From positions 31,897,203-31,961,202 of the forward strand of contig OX454526.1 in NCBI GenBank assembly GCA_949715645.1: a stretch of 64,000 nt of DNA, written 5' to 3'. A program made the translations under genes and the position numbers. Below, in pieces: positions 1-10,957 of the stretch (positions are counted from its first letter, which is position 1; every line of letters begins with the position of its first letter). Source of the DNA: Portevinia maculata. Taxonomy: Eukaryota > Arthropoda > Insecta > Diptera > Syrphidae. The notes under the pieces are model-generated. The model saw only the letters and a list, made by a program, of their open reading frames with translations, was not told the DNA's origin and did no database searches.

Positions 1-525
1 TCTTGGATGAAGACCAGCCGAAAATGTGGAGAGAGAAATTGTTAATATTTTTGCTCCGTTAACAAAAAACTGTTTTCCCCACTAACACAGTTGTTAATCA
101 AATGAATGTAACGAATCGATAAATGATAATATCATTATTCACTCAAAAAACAATAGTTTTGTAAAGCGATTGATATAATAACGGATATTATGAAATATCG
201 GTTAATACAAACAAATTTCGAAGTCGCGGCTGAGAAACACACAAAGTTCACAAACCGTATATCGCTTAAAGCTATAATGTTAGCGCAGATAATTGAATCG
301 CATATCGGTTATAACTCGAAAAAAAAACAAAAAAAATGGAGTGCACTGGTGATTCCCCGTTTAACAATTAAGTGCTGTTTTTTATTATTAGTTTCTATAG
401 ATTTTTCTTGGGAATAGTTAATTTTTCACTTCGTTTTTGATTTATCTATTCATGCGAGAATTGTTTGGTCGTTGATTTGTTGTGTTATAACCACATTGTT
501 TTGCTTATTTTTCTCACCTTTTATC
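1..525. other. AT-rich non-coding stretch
   Basis: No coding, RNA or repeat signature is recognised here. A 75-codon open frame at 190-417 has a composition typical of AT-rich intergenic DNA and no recognisable domain, so I leave it uncalled. Confidence 0.5.
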
Positions 526-529
526 GTTT

Positions 530-1700
530 TATTTAATTCTTCTCTTAATTTTTCTATCAAATCTGTTTGATAAAAAACCAAATAAAAAAATACATGGCCT
601 TTTTTTGTAATTTATTTTTACTGCCTTATATATGTTTAAAGTTACATAGTGCGAGAAGAGGAGAAACCAATGCACGTTGGTTTTAAATGTTTGTAGAAAA
701 AACAGAGGAAAAACCGAACGGGCAAGAGCGTTCCACATTTGTATGGTAAGCGGATGCGCATTCCTGGAATGGCGGTTGAAATTTTCTAAGGGTGGAATTC
801 TGGTGGAAATATCGATAAAACAGTCATAGATAGAAGAAATTACGACGATGACTAATAAAGTCAAATGTTTTCGCGATATCTCGATCTATCGCGCGTTTTT
901 GTATTGTATCGAAATATGTGATTGGCGCACGGCCCAGATATGAGTGTTGTACTCAAGTTTGGGGCGAATAAACGCCTTATAAATTGTATCCAGATCAGGA
1001 GACAGCATTGCGTTGTGGAAGCATTAAATTCCACTCTATTAGTTATACCCCATTGAGTTGTGCCGTCTAGATCGGAATTTAATGAGCTGTTCCAGTTCCA
1101 CACCCGTAGAAGAGGGTCGTGACCCAAGAAATGAATATGAAAAGCTGAGGGTGCTGTCATCAGTGAAAGCATGGATTGAATTAGAAGTAATAGACCGGAG
1201 ATCATTAATAAAAAATGTCAGAGGGTCCGGGACGAGTCGGAGCTTTGGGGAATACCAGTATTTATGTGGTGAGTTGCAGAATTGTAACCGCCCAAAACAA
1301 CTTGAATTGAACGGTCTGAAAGACAGTTTCTAATCCATTGAAGAAGAGTATCATTGATTCTAAAAGCACGCATTTTCGACAAGAGAGCTTGATGCCAAAC
1401 TCTGTCAAATGGTTTCACTTTTCGGTAAGATATGTCATCAAATCACCAGTGGGCATGTTGCTGCGAAAACAATACTGCCATTAAGAAGTTTTCGGAATGC
1501 AAGATGTTTCATTAGCTGACGGTTAATCAGCGTTTCAATTACCTTAGTAAGTGCAATTTGTCGGTAGGAGGAGGGAGAAGAAGATTCTACTTTTTTGGGG
1601 ACGGACTGGACAAACGCTGTTTTCCATCGTCTCGGAAAGAGACTTGAAAGATAGGATAGATAGAAAAGTAGTGGTTTCGCCAGAGTGGAAATGCGAAATC
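530..1700 (-). mobile_element. I/Jockey-type non-LTR retrotransposon fragment, RT domain to C-terminus, degenerate
   Basis: Read on the minus strand in several frames, this gives reverse-transcriptase blocks in the expected order. At about 1640-1480 comes a fingers segment with FPRRWKTAFVQSVPKK and YRQIALTKVIETLINRQL. At about 1418-1230 comes the block with FDRVWHQALLSKM and TGIPQS, the degenerate B-domain GVPQGS. At about 1090-1000 lies the thumb segment with WGITNRVEFNAS. At about 790-650 lies the C-terminal piece with MWNALARSVFP. The catalytic YADD block is not recognisable. No single frame stays open and several frameshifts and stops separate the blocks, so the copy is dead. Related C-terminal pieces occur at 21.4 kb and 43.7-44.6 kb on the plus strand. 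Confidence 0.75.
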
Positions 1701-1860
1701 TATATTTTCAGATAATGGTTCTCAATTCGTGAGCACGTACTTCAAGCAATTCAGCACACCACGACAAGGCCATATCAGACTCAGCCAAATGCCCAGGCTG
1801 AGAGCTTTCTCGATACTTTCAAGAGACACTTATCGGAAATGAGGGGAGAACAGTCCGAGA
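1690..1860 (+). mobile_element. Ty3/gypsy-type LTR retrotransposon integrase fragment
   Basis: The plus strand encodes FSDNGSQFVSTYFKQF, which matches the second catalytic-Asp region of a retroviral-type integrase core (DNGxQF). After a frameshift it continues with QTQPNAQAE and SFLDTFKRHL-like residues, including the downstream region where the catalytic Glu normally lies. Only about 50 codons survive. No LTR, gag or RT was found next to it. It abuts the minus-strand LINE fragment, so it is an old relic truncated on both sides. Confidence 0.65.
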
Positions 1861-1964
1861 TACTTCATAGGACTAAACATCTGAATTGAACCAGTTTTTT
1901 TTTTTATTATTTTGGTGTTTACATTTAGGAACGTATTTATTAAAAAGAAGTAGATATTTTTATT

Positions 1965-2125
1965 TTATGAGTGGACTCAGTGGTAAGTGCGATGGACTAC
2001 TAATCAAGGGGTCTCAGGTAGAAATAACGCCGGGGTCCATTAATACCTTTGTCCACTGTCCAACTCTTGGAAAAGTCTTAAAACATCAAGAGTATCAAAG
2101 AGAAGTAATCACAGGAGGTTAAACA
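1965..2125 (+). mobile_element. tRNA-derived SINE copy, diverged
   Basis: An A-box-like stretch (CTCAGTGGTAAGTG) is followed by a degraded B-box region and the GCCGGGGTCCATTAATAC and TTTGTCCACTGTCC body. The body is shared with the SINE at 56860-57110, which has TTTTTTGTCCACTGTCCCAC and the same AAGAGTAT motif. It is diverged and partial. Confidence 0.5.
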
Positions 2126-2269
2126 AAATCGACCAGCACGGCGCTGCTGTTGGAGATCAGCAAAATTTCTATTTTTTGCGTATGTGTAGTGCTCATTAAA
2201 AATATTGGGTATCAAAACAATTTGATTTATATTAATTATCATAACAACTATAATAATAATTAATAGTTA

Positions 2270-2350
2270 AACTAGGGCGAACCCCACAGGCGGACCAGTA
2301 GGGATCTTGATCATAGCCTCACCGTCATTAAGGCTGAAGAAGAATATGTG
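2270..2350 (+). repeat. LINE 3'-end repeat family, short copy
   Basis: The segment carries GCGAACCCCACAGGCGGACC followed by GATCATAGCCTCACCGTC and TTAAGG-GAAGAAGAA. This is the 3' end shared with copies near 6.5, 9.1, 23.7 and 40.06 kb on the plus strand and with minus-strand copies at 27.0 and 35.4 kb. The fuller copies read as a LINE C-terminal tail followed by a purine-rich end. Confidence 0.6.
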
Positions 2351-2404
2351 AATTTATTTTTCTGTAAAAAGCATCAATTAATAATTAAATCTTCTTTTTT
2401 CCCT

Positions 2405-3142
2405 GTACATCTTGCTTCTATATGCCAGTTTTACTCCAGTTGAAACCCGAAAGAGACTTCTCAAAACCCCTATTGTTCCAATCATAACATACGCTGAGGC
2501 TGTGTACAGTAAGCTTGACTACCGATCTCAGCGCAAGTTGCAGGTAGCTTTCAATGACGCAGTGCGATATGTGTATGGTCTTCGCAGATATGATCATATC
2601 TCTGAGTACTCTCGGACTATATTAGGGTGCAGCCTGCCGCAGTATATCAACGCCAGAAATTGTATTTTCTTGCATAAAATAATTGTTACTAAGTCTCCGT
2701 TATATCTGTATAACAAATTAGTGTTCGCTCGGTCACCTAGAACACTTAACCTTATTATAACGTGCTTTAACTACGTAAATTCGTCTCATCTATTCTTTGT
2801 TCACGCCATTAGACTATGGAATTCACTCCCCCTACATATTAAGGGAATACTTAACGCAACAAGATTTAAAAGTGCAATCCTCCAACATTTCTCAAACCAG
2901 TTTTAGTACTCTTTCTCTCTATTCTTTGATTTATATTTGTCATTTATTTTCTTTTTCTTTAATTTAACTTTTTTCTTTTCATTCCTGTTATTTTTTTCTT
3001 TAATTTTTACTTGCTTTTAGATTGTTTTTTTTTCTTTTTCCTTTAAATTTAAAATTCTTAATAACTAAGCTAAGTACTATAAAAGATTTAATCTTAATGT
3101 ACATCCCATAATTATGTAAATAAATTGAAATTGAAAAGTTAG
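2405..3142 (+). mobile_element. 5'-truncated CR1/Kiri-like LINE (ORF2 C-terminus plus 3' UTR)
   Basis: The open frame at 2412-2906 encodes the C-terminal part of LINE ORF2, starting inside the thumb at SFTPVETRKRL. It aligns throughout with the ORF2 of the nearly complete element at 45.4-49.7 kb, sharing QRKLQVAFNDAVRYVYGLRR, NARNCIFLHK and RLWNSLPLHIK. The 3' UTR keeps the conserved hairpin at 3074-3102. It ends in short tandem repeats (AAATAAATTGAAATTGAAA) instead of poly(A), as is common for CR1-group LINEs. The frame is intact to its stop, which suggests a fairly young insertion truncated during reverse transcription. Confidence 0.85.
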
Positions 3143-3840
3143 TTAATGGGTGACTAGCTCCAATAACCACTTAACAAAAGTCTACTATTTTCGTCATGCT
3201 TAATTTTTTGAATGAGACTTTTTAAGAAGCCTCATCTACTGATGCTTGACATAAGGCCGGTGTAGTTCATAAACTAAGTAGTTCAAAAAAGAGCTCTGAC
3301 AAGGGAACTAAGTGAGAAGTTCAGAATCTCGCTTAATTTTAGTTCACATATTTCGGTAGTTTATTGCACAATACACGAAACAATGCAACCGACCTAATTT
3401 AAACTAACAACTAAATTGAGCGCTTTCTGTTTTGCACGTACGCAGCTCAGATAAGGATTGTTTTCGTTTTCATTTGCACAGCAGTTGCGAAGTTGACTGA
3501 TACAATCTGTTAGAACGTTTACATTACAGATTTAATCCGGATTCTATTCGAATTATTGTCCATCTAAACGCAGATTGAATCGAAATAGAATTCACTTAAT
3601 CCGAATCACACAATTTTCTGTGGATTGGATTAAGGATCAGCATTTGAAAGCGAATTAAAAGATCGAGATAGGTAAGTGAGAGTGTGTGTGCGCTCTTTTT
3701 GTTGTCTTCATGTGACTGGGATTTTTTTTGCCAATTACACAAGGTTATACATTCCACAAATTTAGTAGCATATGTGAAACTGAATTCTAATTCAAATCAA
3801 TCTCTTATTCGGTGAGAACGAAAGCCTTTCTATTCAGTTT
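3143..3840. other. Non-coding stretch with imperfect inverted repeats
   Basis: No gene is visible. At 3532-3607 an imperfect palindrome (TTAATCCGGATTCTATTCGA against AATAGAATTCACTTAATCCG) suggests an eroded fold-back element. At 3255-3350 repeated AGTTC/GAACT words resemble those near 6060. Confidence 0.35.
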
Positions 3841-3842
3841 CA

Positions 3843-5192
3843 ATTTGATCATGTCAGCTTTCTTTGCCTCCTTGATTTTTCAAAGGCCTTTGATTCGGTC
3901 AATCATAAACTTTTGTGCTGGAAGTTAAAACATTATTTCAACTTTAGCCCTAATGCTGTAAAACTACTTGACAGTTTTTTAAGTAATAGGCAACAAAAGG
4001 TTGTTATTGGAAATAATTCTTCATCATTTAAGCCTGTCACTCGAGGCGTTCCCCAAGGTTTATTTCTAGGTCCAATTTTGTTTTGTATGTTCATTAATGA
4101 TCTGCCGTCTATCTGCAAATATGCTACTACTTACCTCTATGCCGATGATGTCCAATTGAGCTTATCTCGTCCTGTTTGCAATGCTCATGATCTTGCCAAC
4201 AAATATAATGATGACTTATCTGCAATTTCAAGATGGGCTACTGCTAATGGACTTATTTTGAATCCGAACAAAACTCAGATAATAGCAATTTCAAATAAGC
4301 CAATAGATTCTAACCTCTTACCTAATATTTATCTTTCTGGTACAAAGATTAGTTATGTTGATACAGTTACTAGCTTAGGATTTAAGATTAACCGTACGCT
4401 GTCGTCTTATGATCACATAAACTTTGTTGTTGGCCGCATTTATGACTGTCTAAGGAAACTTTGGTTGACGGCTAGCTTTACTCCGACAGAAACTCGGCGC
4501 AAACTGGTAATTGCCCTGATTTTACCTATTATTACGTATGCCGAGGTAGTTTACAGTGATCTAGACTCTCTTTCACAGAACAAATTGCGAGTCGCGTTTA
4601 ATGACTCAGTCAGATACATATTTGGTTTGAGGAGGTATGATCGAATATCTCAACTATCTTATAATGTCCTGGGTTGTACTCTATTGAATTTGTTAAAAGT
4701 TCGAAATCTCATCTTTCTTCATAGGGTTCTTCATAGCAGAACTCCAGGGTACCTTTACAACAAACTATCTTTATCACGATCTCAAAGAACTCTTAACATT
4801 AATATTCCTTCTTTCAAGTACTTAAATTCCTCCCGTATGTTTTTTATTCACTCTGCAAGGCTCTGGAACTCTTTGCCTTTACATATTAAACAGATTCGAA
4901 ATTACAAAAATTTTAAACTTAATATTTTCAGTTATTTTTCTATGCAGCAATGAAAACGGCGATAATCATGATAATTAATTATAATAACTTTCTCTGTCAT
5001 AGCTTTTCCACATATTTTGAATTCTTTACTCCTATCTTTCATTATCTCTCTTTTTTATCTAGTTTTATATATTTATTACGAATCTAATTTTAATGACGCA
5101 AAAACGTTTGTACTATAAAAGCCTAAGTCTTATTGTACAACTCAAACTTTATATTATATATAAATAAATTGAAAAATTGAAATAAATATTCG
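3843..5192 (+). mobile_element. 5'-truncated CR1/Kiri-like LINE with RT catalytic core
   Basis: This copy begins at the RT A-block (SFLCLLDFSKAFDSVNH at 3855-3905). It continues in the open frame 3913-4953 (346 codons) with GVPQG at the B block, the catalytic LYADDVQL, the thumb, and the same C-terminal motifs as the 45-49 kb element (LRVAFNDSVRYIFGLRR, RLWNSLPLHIK). The 3' UTR has the shared hairpin (5110-5138) and ends with repeats of the type AAATTGAAAAATTGAAA. The endonuclease and the RT fingers are missing. The catalytic Asp pair is intact, but GVPQGL replaces the usual GVPQGS. Confidence 0.88.
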
Positions 5193-5424
5193 TGTGGGTC
5201 TGAAGCACACATAATCGAAACCAATAAACTAATCCAATGATAACTAATCCAGTGATAATCTTTCGATTTGGTCATGTAAACGCACTATGCGTTTCTCCGT
5301 AGTCTGAGGAAATTTAGTACACACATAGTTCAATTCCATTCATCGAATATCGTTGGATTGAAGCACATTGTAGGGCGGCCAATTTCTTCGAAGAAAGTTT
5401 TGTCTCGTAGTATTTATATGTGCG

Positions 5425-5585
5425 CAAGGTTGTCGACGGTGCAGAGGTTAGTGTGTTGGCTTGTGACCCGCGAGGTGCAGGTTCAATCCCCATGGGAAAC
5501 AACAACATATTCTCCAGCCTCTACAACAAAAGGAGGATTTCTGCCTGGTAGTACAATGGACCGTTACTGAGTCTGGGTGCTCTTA
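5425..5585 (+). mobile_element. tRNA-derived SINE
   Basis: An A-box-like stretch (GGTGCAGAGGTTAGTGTG) is followed about 40 bp later by a good B box (GGTTCAATCCC), spaced as in a tRNA. The tRNA-like head is followed by an unrelated body. The same head occurs at 56865 and, on the minus strand, near 57930-57980. This is a Pol III-type internal promoter in a non-tRNA context. Confidence 0.7.
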
Positions 5586-5970
5586 GATTTGGATTTCTTT
5601 TTTTTTCTTTTTTTAAATGTATATGCGCGCGAATGTATGATTTGATTTTGTGGCGGTATCGGTTTTCTGGTTCTGATGGCATGAAAGTGATTTCTTTCTC
5701 GGAGTTGAGTGTTCATATTGCATATTGCTTTGGTATCATTTTACTATGGTAAAATCCTTTTGCTAATAGGACTAAGAGTGCTGCTGCGTAATTTTTTTTC
5801 GTTTAAATACCAACGCAGCTTCACAGGTATTTAAAAGATCTAACTATTTTAAATACGTAGGTATTACAAATCAGAACGCAATTTTGTTCTTCTGATTCAA
5901 CTATTACCAACTTGAAATAACTTTTTTTTTCTTGGATGAACAATTTTCTCTATTGCAGTTGAGTTTGTCA

Positions 5971-5991
5971 GATTAGATTAGATTAGATTAG
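5971..5991 (+). repeat. (GATTA)n microsatellite
   Basis: AGATTAGATTAGATTAGATT is a perfect pentanucleotide run of about four units. Confidence 0.8.
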
Positions 5992-6164
5992 GACCAAGGA
6001 GGTGAAACTAGTGTCCATATCATCAATCGGCGAACATCACACGAGATAGGTATATTGAACTTACTGAACTAGAAGAACTAACTAATTCAGTAAGTCAATT
6101 TGAACTAAACTAAGCGCTTTCTGAACTGAACTAAAATGCATAAGTCTACTTGACGTCTTTAGGC

Positions 6165-6535
6165 AATTGCATTCAGGGTCTCTCCATCGTCTCTTCAGCT
6201 CTTTTACCATACATACCCCATTTTACCTTCACGTCAAAGAAGCTCTCTCGAAGAAAATGGAGCGCGACCGGGTCAGTTGGTACTGTCATGTTCAAAGGAG
6301 CGATTCTACGAGCTCTGTAAAAAAGGCAATATTAATTAACGTTCAAATACAAACGCGAAAGAGAGGCAGGGCTAAAACTCCAAGTTTCACACAAATGCAA
6401 CAACAAAGCATTCGACTGGCCTCAGTGACGAAGTGATTCAAAATCGGGAGGCCTGCCGTTATTTTCTGAGTTCGAACCGGCGAATGATCCCATTAATCCT
6501 GATCATAGCCTCACCGTCATTAAGGGAAATTCGTT
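6165..6535 (+). mobile_element. LINE C-terminal tail plus 3' end (repeat family)
   Basis: The plus-strand frame 6167-6436 contains ERDRVSWYCHVQRSD and RKRGRAKT, a motif pair (WYGHVxRM and RGRPKT) typical of the far C-terminus of several insect LINEs. It is followed by QMQQQSI and then by the 3' end with GATCCTGATCATAGCC and TCACCGTCATTAAGG. The same 3' end is dispersed through the window in both orientations. The copy is strongly 5'-truncated. Confidence 0.65.
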
Positions 6536-6539
6536 TTTA

Positions 6540-8370
6540 CGGAAATCAGCTATTGACTTCATAGCAAAATATTTTGTTTTTTGTGCTAGTAAATTTTAAG
6601 ACAGTGGGAGAAGCGTTGCATCCATCTCGTTTGTGAAAGCGAAAAATCAAACGCGAAATTGGATGTTTCAAATCAATTGTGTGAAGAATCGATTTCAGGT
6701 TTTCGTTGGACAGCTGTGATACTCCAAGGAGAACAGCTTTGAATGCTCGGTTGATTTTATATGCATTGTGGTTGTAGGCAGCAACTTATTTTAAGTGCAC
6801 TTCGAAGACCTCTACACACTTCTGTTAATAGTTGTTAATAGTTGGATGACTAATCATTGTTGAAAGAAAGAACTGGAACAATAGTTCTGTTATCTATTTC
6901 TCTATACAGATTACTCAATCGGTTGTTAACTGACTAAGAATCGCATCAGCATGAGTTCCTCCAAATCAGGGGTTCCTTCAATTCGGCGGCAATAAGCGCA
7001 TTGCTAGTGTATGTTGTAGATTTCCGGGTGTGTATCGTTTTCAATACCATCACCCAAAGAATAATCTGCTACTCATTCCACATTGCCTTCAGTAAATCCA
7101 TGGATATTACGATTACTGTTTTTGCGTGCGAGTATTGTTAAACTCAGCATTTAATTTTCCATTTAATTTAAGCTCGCTACAAGCATTTAGCCTTTACATT
7201 TTATTTGCACATTTGTAGAATTTTGTCGAAATTTCAAGTTCTTACTTAAGCCAAAAAATGTAAGTTTTTTCTTAAATAAAATTATTGACTTCAAACACAG
7301 TATTTGCCGTTGAATTATCAAATTTAGCTTTGGTCCTTTTTGATTCACACCATCTAATGTCTCGATTAGCTCCTCATGTAGCATATTAAGATAAGGAAAC
7401 ACCCGGTATTATTCATTCTGGGATCAACATCAAGATCACGAATGTAACACTCTTATTTAGGTTGCAAAGATCAATAAATTGATAAACGAACAATTTTATT
7501 ATACGATCGGAAATTTGGTATTATGAGTGGGTTATGTATGACACTAGTTACAGTTGGCAAAAATCAATTATTAATAAACGATCATTTAATGTATCAATTG
7601 ATCGTAGTTTTGATGTAATTGATAATTAAACATCTATTGTGAACGCGGATAAACAAAAAGCAACTGTGAATATGTATTTCGTTTGACGATTAAGTTTTCA
7701 AATTGTTTTTTTGATAGCCAGTTCGCTGTGCTTCAGTAAAAACGTAATTTAAATTTAATCGTTACTGTTAATGAAGATTGGGATTATTTTGGTTTATGTT
7801 TATAAACTTTATGATATGGTACTGCTCATTAATTCTGCAAACACTTTTTGTTAGCGATGAAGTTCGTAAGTTTCATTGATTGTGTTTCTTCAATACCTTT
7901 AATTTTCCCCAAAAAAATTCTACTAACATTTCGTTCTGAACATTTTGTTTTTCAAACGAAAACACAGAATGAATTCTTAAAATTTATGTGTCAATAAACG
8001 TTTCATAGTTCCAATATTTTTGAAAACAATAATCCAAAATTTGTATAAAATTCAACGTTGATAAAAGTTTGCATGATTGATCACTATAAAAGCTTTGACA
8101 ATTATTTTCAATTATCGTTTCAACGATTTAATTTAGCCAAAATAAGGATAAGCTTGGTCGTTCAAAAGCTCTGTGATTCTATGATATCCGGGAAGGCAAA
8201 GACATTGTGATTTGTGAAAGCCTAGTGGATAAATTCGATTGGAATTGCGATACTTCAATCAATAGATGAAGTAATTAAGTTATAGCTGTATTATTAATTC
8301 CATCATAGAGGTTAAAATGAAAAAATTATTTATTATACTTAAGACGAAATGGCCCAGTCACCAAGCATTA
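6540..8370. other. AT-rich non-coding stretch
   Basis: I see no gene, RNA or recognisable repeat here. The short minus-strand frame at 7187-7402 has no domain. Confidence 0.5.
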
Positions 8371-8374
8371 AAGT

Positions 8375-8720
8375 ATAACAACCTTTAATGATTGTCAATG
8401 ACGACGAGACGCTCTTGTACAGGAGCTCTTAGAATACTACGAACAGTTCTGCAGACCAAGATCTCTGGCATCCGCGATAGCTTGGTCCTTAAAACTGGAG
8501 CTGGAGCATTAATGTGCATTCGCTCAATCTGGGTGAGCGAATATAGTCGGACTTTGAACTACATCCACATCTTGGTACATTTCATAGAGTTTGCGGTTCT
8601 ATCTTCTCCTCCATTCGCCATCCTCGCACACAGGGCGATATATCCGATCGATTATTTTTCTTTCAAAAGAACCCAATGCATTCATTTTGTCCTTCAAGTG
8701 CGGAGTCAAGAACAAGAAGC
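8375..8720 (-). mobile_element. RTE-type LINE RT C-terminal fragment
   Basis: The minus strand encodes FERKIIDRIYRPVCEDGEWR and RYNRKLYEMYQDVD, the FGPV..(D/E)GEWR..YN.ELY motif of the RTE-clade thumb and C-terminus. It then reads APVLRTKLSRMPE and VVID, covering the region after RT. Equivalent segments are seen on the plus strand at 19060-19300 and on the minus strand at 30300-30730. It is interrupted by stops. Confidence 0.7.
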
Positions 8721-8889
8721 AGCGTGCCCGGGATAGCAGAAGAAGGAAGGCTGCAGTGTCTCAGGCAGAGACTCTTCACGGGTCGAAAGCCCGGTAAGTA
8801 AGTAGTAATGTGTAATGGAATATGTATTGTCTTAGCCATTTTCCTAAGTTTTTAAAGACCAGAATCCAATGACATCAAAACCAAATTAA

Positions 8890-9200
8890 AAAAAAAAAAC
8901 CCTCCACTATGCGCTGTCTCGCTAATCCGTGGGTTGGCACGATCAAACAATTATCAATAATGGAAGCATGCACGTGTCGAAATCGTAAAAAAGAGGCAGG
9001 TCACTCCTGGATCACACAATGCAACAGTGTTTGAATGACCTCAGTGATGAAATGATCCGAAACCAGGAAGCCTGCCGATTTTTATTGAGGTCAAATCGGC
9101 GAACCCCACAGGCGGACCAATAGGAATGCAGTAAAGTGGGTGGGTAATGATCCCCTTAATCCTGATCAAAACCTCACCGTCTTAAGGAAGAAGAATTATA
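8890..9200 (+). mobile_element. LINE 3'-end repeat family copy
   Basis: The best copy of the family. It has AAATCGTAAAAAAGAGGCAG, then degenerate coding for SWITQ, MTSVMK and RSNRRTP-like residues, GCGAACCCCACAGGCGGACC, and the end CTGATCAAAACCTCACCGTC with GGAAGAAGAA. Minus-strand copies at 26875-27250 and 35335-35640 show a longer 5' extension. Confidence 0.65.
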
Positions 9201-9244
9201 AATGGCTGCATTCAACCAACTTTAGTTAAACCGTTTCTAAAACA

Positions 9245-9985
9245 TAGGGACGGGCTACAGTCCGCTTGGGCGAACTGTTGGATACCCTATTCTTATTCCT
9301 ATCTCTCATAAGTGGGCGTGACAAAAGTCTAAGTATGGTTGAATTGTTAAGACCGCTCTACATATTTTGTTATATAACATTTAAAGGATTTTATCAAAAA
9401 AAAAAAGATTTTGTAAAAAAACGCTCCCAACTTTGGTTTTTCAATATAATTGTGGGCGTGTCAGTAGGCGGATTTAAAAAAAATTAACACATAAGCATAA
9501 AGGGCGCCTAGAGAGTATATATTATAAATTTCAGCTCCCTAGCTAAATTTTTGGTTTTTCAATAAAATTGTTTTATTTAATTGTGGGCGTGTCAGTGGGC
9601 GGATTTTGAAAATTTTATATCCCGAGCAGTTTAGGAGTCATAGATCATATATAAAAAATTTCAGCTTTCTAGCTCAAAATTCGATTTTTTCCAAAATTTA
9701 GTTTTTTTGAGTTTGTGGGCGTGTGTGTGGGCGGATTTCAAAAAATCGTAAACTTGATTATTTCGGGACCCTAGAGAGTAGATATATGGTTAAAATTTCA
9801 GCTCTCTAGGCCCAGTTTAAAGGCCTAATTTTTGCCGACAGACGGACGGACGGACATGGCTAGATCGACATTACTATCGATGCTGATCATAAATATAGTA
9901 ACTTTTAGGGGTCTACGGGCAATATTAAGGTATGTTACAAACTATGCGTTAAAATTAATATACCCTTAGAATAGCAAGTAACATC
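9245..9985 (+). repeat. Dispersed dipteran repeat with (GTCY)n core (mini-me-like)
   Basis: The repeat starts with GGGACGGGCTACAGTCCGC, contains three GTGGGCGTGTC(A/T)GTGGGCGGA blocks, then GACGGACGGACGGACATGG and the TAATATACCCTTAGAATAG end. Fuller relatives occur at 24905-25545 and partial ones near 17.8, 22.8, 56.3 and 58.1 kb. The (GTCY)n tract beside AT-rich ends recalls the mini-me/DINE class of non-autonomous fly elements. The assignment is from memory. Its right part is included in the 2,879-bp tandem duplication. Confidence 0.6.
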
Positions 9986-9993
9986 ATATAAAA

Positions 9994-10206
9994 CCAACGA
10001 CCATACCACGTCGAGTTAATCGGTTCTCATCAGACGTTGGACGCAGATAGTACGTTAATGGGGGACCGTATGAGAACAACTGCGTGTCGTTGGCCAGTCC
10101 CATCTACAGAGTTGAGGTAGATAATTATACGTGGTATCACAATGGACCTAAATTGGTCTAAGTGTGTCGGCTTCTACCGACAGCCACATAAACCTAACCT
10201 AACCTA
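9994..10206 (+). mobile_element. 5S rRNA-derived SINE (unit 1 copy)
   Basis: The first about 100 bp (9994-10095) is a recognisable 5S rRNA gene: CCAACGACCATACCACGTCG at the 5' end, AATGGGGGACCGTATGAGAA around the box C region, and TGCGTGTCGTTGGCC at the 3' end. About 20 bp around box A is deleted. A non-rRNA body of about 95 bp follows and ends in CCTAACCTAACCTAA. The element is flanked by a perfect 13-bp target-site duplication, ACATCATATAAAA (9981-9993 and 10207-10219), as expected for LINE-mediated retrotransposition. Loss of the box A region probably makes this copy transcriptionally weak. Confidence 0.9.
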
Positions 10207-10224
10207 ACATCATATAAAAGTTTT

Positions 10225-10780
10225 TGTAGCTCGTTGTAACTTTGATCGATGTTTTAAAAATAGTTAAGTGGCGGTTTACGATTTATGGCGTTTTAAAAAA
10301 ACTACTTACTAGATCTCGTTCAAACCAATTTTCGGTGGAAGTTTGTATGTTAATGTACATCATATATTTTTTTTAGTTTTATCATTCTCTTATTTTAGAA
10401 GTTACAGGCGGGGACACACATTTTACCACTTCGGAAGTGTCTCTCGCGCAAACTATTCAGTTTAGAAAAAAATATCTCAATATCATTTTTGAAGATCTAT
10501 GCATAGATACCCCACACGTATGAGTTTGATGAAAAAAAAAAATTGAGTTTCAGTTCTAAGTATAGGGAACCCCCAAAATTTATTGTTTTTTTTTCTATTT
10601 TTGTGTGAAAATCTTAATGCGGTTCACAGAATACATCTACTTAACAAGTTTCAACAGTATAGTTCTTATAGTTTCGGAAAAAAGTGGCTGTGACATGACC
10701 GGACAGACAGACAGACAGACATGAAGAATCTATAAGGGTTCCGTTTATTGCCATTTGGCTACGGAACCCTACAAATCAGT
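10225..10780 (+). repeat. Lepidoptera-like dispersed repeat (unit 1 copy)
   Basis: The stretch contains CTTACTAGATCTCGTTCAAA, GTGTCTCTCGCGCAAACTAT, TCTATGCATAGATACCCCAC, (GACA)4 and the end GGGTTCCGTTTATTGCCATT with GGCTACGGAACCCTA. I recall a nearly identical 0.6-kb sequence as a very common repeat in moth and butterfly genomes. No long ORF is present. High identity to an element of another insect order would imply horizontal transfer; this rests on memory and needs a search. The copy in unit 2 is at 13104-13659. Confidence 0.6.
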
Positions 10781-10957
10781 ATAACTAATCATTTTTAGCA
10801 TTTTCCTTAGGGTCATAATATTATTTCTCAAACTGTGATTTGGATTTTTTTTTATAGGTTCGTAATGAAACGTAAAATGAAACAAATACTACACTTGTAG
10901 TGAAGGTTAGGTAACTGGTTGCAACTTTGTCCAAGGAGAAACCCCTTCCCAACTCAC

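Noticed and set aside
5425..5500. A tRNA gene
   Set aside because: A and B boxes are present, but the sequence cannot form an acceptor stem and the same head recurs attached to a SINE body.
6058..6096. Small hairpin ACTTACTGAA / TTCAGTAAGT
   Set aside because: Only 10-bp arms within a region rich in AACTGAAC-type words; not distinguishable from chance or a decayed repeat.
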